Assembly: GCA_003254885.1 (NCBI GenBank)
Contig: QANT01008984.1
Location: forward strand, 1-64,000
Direction of reading: 5' to 3'
DNA from: Purshia tridentata
Lineage: Eukaryota > Streptophyta > Magnoliopsida > Rosales > Rosaceae
DNA length: 64,000 nt
Below, one piece after another: positions 59,490 through 64,000 of the stretch; position 1 is the stretch's first letter, and the number at the start of each line of letters is the position of its first letter. A program made the translations under genes and the position numbers. The notes under the pieces are model-generated. The model worked only from the letters and a program-made list of their open reading frames with translations, made no database searches and was not told the DNA's origin.

Positions 59490-60215
59490 ACTATGTTTTT
59501 AAGCTTGAGAGTTTGATGAATTCAAGTGTGGTGTCACTCAAGCCTACTAGGTGGATAATTCATATTGGTTAATGTGACACATATGGTCATTTGGCGCACC
59601 ACGTAAATAGCATGCTTTGATACCATGTTAAAGCCCCATGGGCCGAACTCATCCTTAAAAACAGGTTGTAAGGGAAGGATTGCCCAAAACTTATACATTG
59701 CACACCAACTACATCCTAGTGATGTGGGATATTTGACATGGCTAACTCTTTGAGAGTAGAGATAAACCAGAATACATTTTTGGGCATTATGGTATGCGTG
59801 ACTTAAGTTGCAAAATGTGGATGAGAGTGTTTTAAAGCTAGAATTTGGTTTTTGTGTGAGCTAGCTAGGGAATGAAGTAAATAATGAAAAAATTTAAGTA
59901 TTCATTCCAAAATTAATTGGTTATGTGAGAAGTAGCTTAAACCAGTATAAGTTATTATACAAGGCCTCACATTTTCGATATGTGATATTTCTTTCAAAAC
60001 ACCTCAACATATGTAGCGTCATTCAAGCTTAATACATAGACAATTCATATTGAGTGATGTGAGAGTACGTAAATAATTTACTTTAATACCATGAAAAATT
60101 AATCTAGTTATATATTTTAAAACCAATTAGTTATAAGAGAAGTAGTTCAAACTCTTGTAAATTATTATTGAATGCTTAACATTTTCTATTTGAAATATTT
60201 CTCACAACAAATAAG
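59490..60215. repeat. Diverged direct repeats (old retroelement-like debris)
   Basis: Related phrases recur: GTGTCACTCAAGCCT (59529) and GCGTCATTCAAGCTT (60017); AATTCATATTG (59558 and 60041); GATACCATGTTAAA (59619) and AATACCATGAAAAA (60086). A third set, TTATGTGAGAAGTAGCTTAAAC (near 59921) and TTATAAGAGAAGTAGTTCAAAC (near 60130), overlaps. The copies are too diverged for a recent duplication. Similar phrases are common in dispersed plant repeats, but I cannot name the family. Confidence 0.45.
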
Positions 60216-61119
60216 AGATTTAATTTTATGTATGTAGTTGGATGCACATACGTGGTCCAATGGACACGTGCAAATGATGGCATTGTCTTGGCTAATGATG
60301 GATTCCCACCGCTTCTTCCACTGCGTGGGATCCACTCCTATCATGCGACCCAACTTCACCAATATATCATGTCCTCTTTTTCTTTGACCGACAAAATACC
60401 CCTTCAAATCAAATGATAATCAATTGTTGCTATTCCCCCTCTCATCTGATCAATACGTACAATTTCATGAATTTGGATGTCTGCAAATTCATACAAATGT
60501 TTACTTGGATGTGACATTTTTTAGCCTATATGGAATGAGCATGATTGATAGTTGGGCCTTGTTTTCTTAGTAAGTTAATAAACTTTTGAGATAGTAGTTA
60601 AAAATAGCTAGACTAAATAGTTCGTGTGTTGCAAAACATTATCAATTTTCTAAGTTGTTCTTTGCTTTTTCAAATGGAAGGCCCACAAATAATTCAAACT
60701 AATTATAGCTAGACAAGTTTGAAGGGGAAGTGCTATATATGCTTGCATTAATTAAGATTAGGAATAATTAGAAATAGATCCAATTTTGAAGGGTCGTTCG
60801 GACTAAAACCATATAAAAATTTAAATTAATACTTAAATCCAATTTTTTAGACTGAGGTCCAAAAAATAGGCCTTTTAAAATTTTGACTTATATTATATCT
60901 TAAAATTAAGATAATCAATATGAATTAATTTTAAAAATTATAAAAGATAATATCTATTCAGACATTTTTAATTAAAACATTCAAGATTATCTAGTTTTAT
61001 ATTTTTTAATTTGAAATAATAAATGATAATATCCATTTATATTATATAATAAAAAAATATATTAACTCATAAAAAATAATCAAACAAGTAAGAGAAAAAA
61101 AATTTTTATATATATAGGT
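60216..61119. other. Intergenic region, no gene recognised
   Basis: Contains a moderately GC-rich patch at 60240-60370 with an ACACGTGC motif near 60264. The minus-strand 73-codon frame across it has no recognisable domain. The rest is AT-rich. Confidence 0.45.
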
Positions 61120-61121
61120 AC

Positions 61122-61374
61122 ATTTCAATTGTACCAATATTTGAGTTGGTATATATATATATATTTATTTATTCGAGTTGCTTCATTTCTTGAGTTTTGA
61201 GGGTAAATCTCATCTTTTCACCCCATCCCCTCCTAGGATATAGAATGGATTCGATAGAGGCGTTATGTTAGGGTTTAACTCTGAAATTTTGGGCGGAGTC
61301 CAAAATTCTGGAGCTAAACCATAACATAAAAGCCGACAAACCAAAACCGATCGATTGATTGGTACAATTGAAAT
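61122..61374. mobile_element. MITE-like element related to the LACS-intron element
   Basis: A perfect 17-base inverted pair, ATTTCAATTGTACCAAT, bounds a 253-base segment. The core (about 61224-61315) shares several phrases in the same order with the LACS-intron element: CCCTTCTAGG-like, TAGAATGG, ATGTTA, TTTAACTCTGA, ATTTTGGGC and CGGAGT. The core itself can fold (TTATGTTAGGGTTTA against TAAACCATAACATAA). The ends differ from those of the intron element, so either this copy is rearranged or the family has swapped ends. No coding capacity. Confidence 0.5.
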
Positions 61375-64000
61375 ATATTTACAAACTAGAGTTAATCGTT
61401 CGTTTGGTACAGTTAAATCTCATAATTAATTATAAGATAATATGATAATATTAATTATAATATATAATATAATATTATAATATTAAAATAATATACAATT
61501 AGAATAATATTAAGATTTACATATTATTAGTTTTAGAATAATATTATATATTTTTTAAATATATTAAAAACATCTTAATAATATTTTTAGACTTTAATCA
61601 AAAATAAAAAAATATTAAAGTATTAATCTAAGAGAAGAAGAAAAATTGGACGAGTTTATAAATCACCTTTAAGATTAATATAAATCATTGGGCCCATAAT
61701 TTGTATATTTACCACAAAATATCCGCAAGTAAATTTGAGAATCGAAGATATACGGAGTAAGAGGGACCATAGTTTGAGTGGTCGTTGTTACTTGCATGCA
61801 TGTAATTAACTAAAGCAACCTTTAGAAACAGTAATTTTGGTGCTGTATATGATCATCCATCGAACTGCTTAATTAATTAGGTTAGGTACAAAATGATAGT
61901 CACCTAATTTAGTAGGAAGATATTTATTATTTTTTGTTGTCGTGATTGAAGGGAGCTGATAGGATGTAATGATCAGCAATTACTTATATGCTTACGTGAG
62001 TCAGACAGAGTATAGGTAGCTAGTTTTTTTTTTGTCCTTTAGCTAGGAAGCTAATTAAACAACATCGAATTGTGTATATGGATTCAAGCTCATTTATAAT
62101 CTTAAACATTAATGTCAACAATGGTATCATTGTCCCACGCATATACGTCAAAGTAGAATGACATCTGTCCAATAAAATTAAAATGCATGGGTCACCTAAT
62201 TTCGAAAACGATCTTCCACTTTTCAGAGATCTATTTTCATTTTCACCATGCCAGTATACTTAATTACTTCTTAACTCACTACTGTACAAGTAACATTTCC
62301 TAAACAGAATGAACAGCTTGGTTTTCATTTTTTTTTTTTCACCAAAGAAAGGCTTATAAAGCGAGATTTTGTGAGATTTGTTGTCCATGTGAGTCCACCA
62401 TGATCGAGTTCACAACAATGAGCTAGCTAGCTAACTGTTCCGCAAATTTTTTTTTACTAAATTTAGTTGATTGATTGGTCGGTCGTGTAAATTGAAAGAG
62501 GCTCGTATTTAGATACATAAATTGGTCGGTGTAAGAAGACAGACCGAAAGACAAGGGGATATTCATAAATAGACGCCTGCATCTGAGAATTTTCATATAT
62601 ATATATATATATCAATTAATTACTATATTATACTTTGTCCCCATTAACCAAAAAATATTGTCATATATGCTTTTATATATATAGCATCATTAGCTCGCGT
62701 ATTACTGAATACTGATAACTAATGGGATAGCTTAATTTCCTCCAGCCTGATTGATCCAAGACAAAGACAAAATCAGAATAGTCGTTACATCAGATATGGA
62801 ACCAATCTTCAATCTTGACAGATTAACATGAACCCTAATTTATCGGGGATTAAGAAATTTTTGTCACAACGGAAGCTGTACGGTGCGCGTGAAATAATTA
62901 ACATGAAATATATTATATTCATATATATAGACGACGTCACACGTATATATGCCTTTAATTTACATGCATTCACATTTGGAGTGTGTTCATAATTCAGATT
63001 TCGATGGGAAAATAAATCAACATCGATCAACATCATTGAATCTAGGCATGAGGATGATGTAAAGGAGCCTCTTTACTCAGTTGAAGATCGATCTTTTTTT
63101 TTTTTTGTTTGTTTAATTTGAATTTGGGTTTAACAACAGTTAATCAAATATAAGATCAATGCTCAGCAATATCTACTGTGCTTTCTCAGTGAGATATACA
63201 TATATATAGTTCATAGCTAGCTAGTAACGTACGCTTTTTCTGGGGAAATATGGATCGGTACGTTCCACGCGTGGTGTTCGTGTTCCAAATGGACATGATC
63301 GATTAAAGTGCAAAATGTCTGAAACATGCATGATGTACAAGAACTAAACTACGTACAAGTGATCAGTATACTTTGGGCCTCATAAAATCATCAAACCTAG
63401 TTCATGTGAAGTGCACGGTGTTTAATTGTGATCATGATTTTTGACCGTGTGCAATATAATGTGTTCATCAGTCAAGTATATTCCTGCACGGCTGCATAAT
63501 CGATCACACGTGTTATCCTCAATAGCCTCAGTTATTCCAAACTATGCGTGATTGCAGTCATTCATAATTAAAACCAGTTTTACTCTAAACTCATCATTGT
63601 CTGTGAAACTGGGAATTTTATGTAAAATACGTATACATATGTATATATAAGCTTATCTGTGGGATTTTTTGTAGGACTCATTCCACATTTGATATTTTAA
63701 AAATTAGAACAATTTATATTTTAAGTTTGTATTCAAAAATCTTCCTTGCAAAAAAATTAAATCGGAAATAATTTACCTATTTGATTAAATAATCATATAT
63801 ATATATGTGTGTGTACAAGATTCATTGGTATTGGCTTTTTCCTGAAACTGAAGAAAAAGTGAGGGAAGGGAACTTGGGATTTTTTTATATATTTATAGTT
63901 ATAGATACTATTTGGGAAATTGGAATTAGTACGTACAGTAGTTGCCAAAAGAAAGAAAGAAAGAAAGAGCGAGCCAGCTAGCAAATTAAAGCGGATATAT
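61375..64000. other. AT-rich intergenic end of window
   Basis: Very AT-rich with short TA runs (near 62599 and 63797) and a GAAA microsatellite near 63950-63968. No reading frame has recognisable features and no splice-supported exon chain could be built. It may hold the distal promoter of a gene beyond the window. Confidence 0.5.

Noticed and set aside
60186-60407. 73-codon minus-strand frame in a GC-richer patch
   Set aside because: No similarity that I recognise and no splice signals giving a longer product.
61938-61966. GATTGAAGGGAGCT, a 14-base match to the miR159 family
   Set aside because: The match stops short of a full mature sequence, and no complementary arm lies within a few hundred bases, so no precursor hairpin can form.

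Overview
This is nuclear DNA of a flowering plant, very probably a eudicot. The base composition is AT-rich, genes are split by GT..AG introns whose exons join in frame, and the proteins are plant-specific (AP2/ERF factor, clade-A-like PP2C, GH9 endoglucanase with a CBM49 tail, plant LACS). The overall impression is of a compact woody-eudicot genome such as Rosaceae/Prunus, but that placement comes from memory of similar proteins and is not proven here. There is no operon, CRISPR array, phage or bacterial-type system.

Seven protein-coding genes are supported. (1) 1037-4796 (+): DNA primase small subunit, 16 exons, with an E2F-type site upstream. (2) 5794-6759 (-): intronless AP2/ERF (DREB A-6 type) factor, convergent with the primase. 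(3) 14325-16814 (+): single-pass membrane protein of a plant DUF7356-like family, 4 exons. (4) 28932-32576 (+): secreted class C GH9 endo-1,4-beta-glucanase with CBM49, 9 exons, behind a recently duplicated TATA-containing segment. (5) 34892-35968 (-): intronless clade-A-like PP2C with two substitutions at normally conserved positions and an ABRE upstream. (6) 39329-42266 (+): leucine-rich-repeat (RNI-like) protein, 6 exons. (7) 43213-50346 (-): long-chain acyl-CoA synthetase close to Arabidopsis LACS4, 19 exons. All exon chains were assembled by hand; each multi-exon chain uses consensus GT/AG junctions, keeps frame and totals a multiple of three. The genes are unrelated in function and do not form a cluster.

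The rest is intergenic: about 7 kb at 7.1-14.0 kb, 12 kb at 16.8-28.4 kb and 13.6 kb at 50.4-64 kb. It holds microsatellites, SINE-like remnants and small non-autonomous DNA transposons whose ends can be read directly: a hAT-type element (21570-22256, 8-bp target duplication), a Mutator-type MITE (33423-33810, 9-bp duplication), a foldback-like element inside a LACS intron (45840-46151) with a core-sharing relative at 61122-61374, and a Harbinger/Tourist-like element (52588-54596) with a second one (53856-54568) nested in it.

The best candidates for new biology are the gene-less island at about 10.82-11.20 kb, dense in ACGT, TGACG and site II motifs; the duplicated core promoter of the endoglucanase gene; the PP2C with altered metal-site residues; and the two-copy element family with a shared hairpin-forming core. 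Two ambiguous bases near 23.74 and 23.82 kb lie next to homopolymers and look like an assembly artefact.
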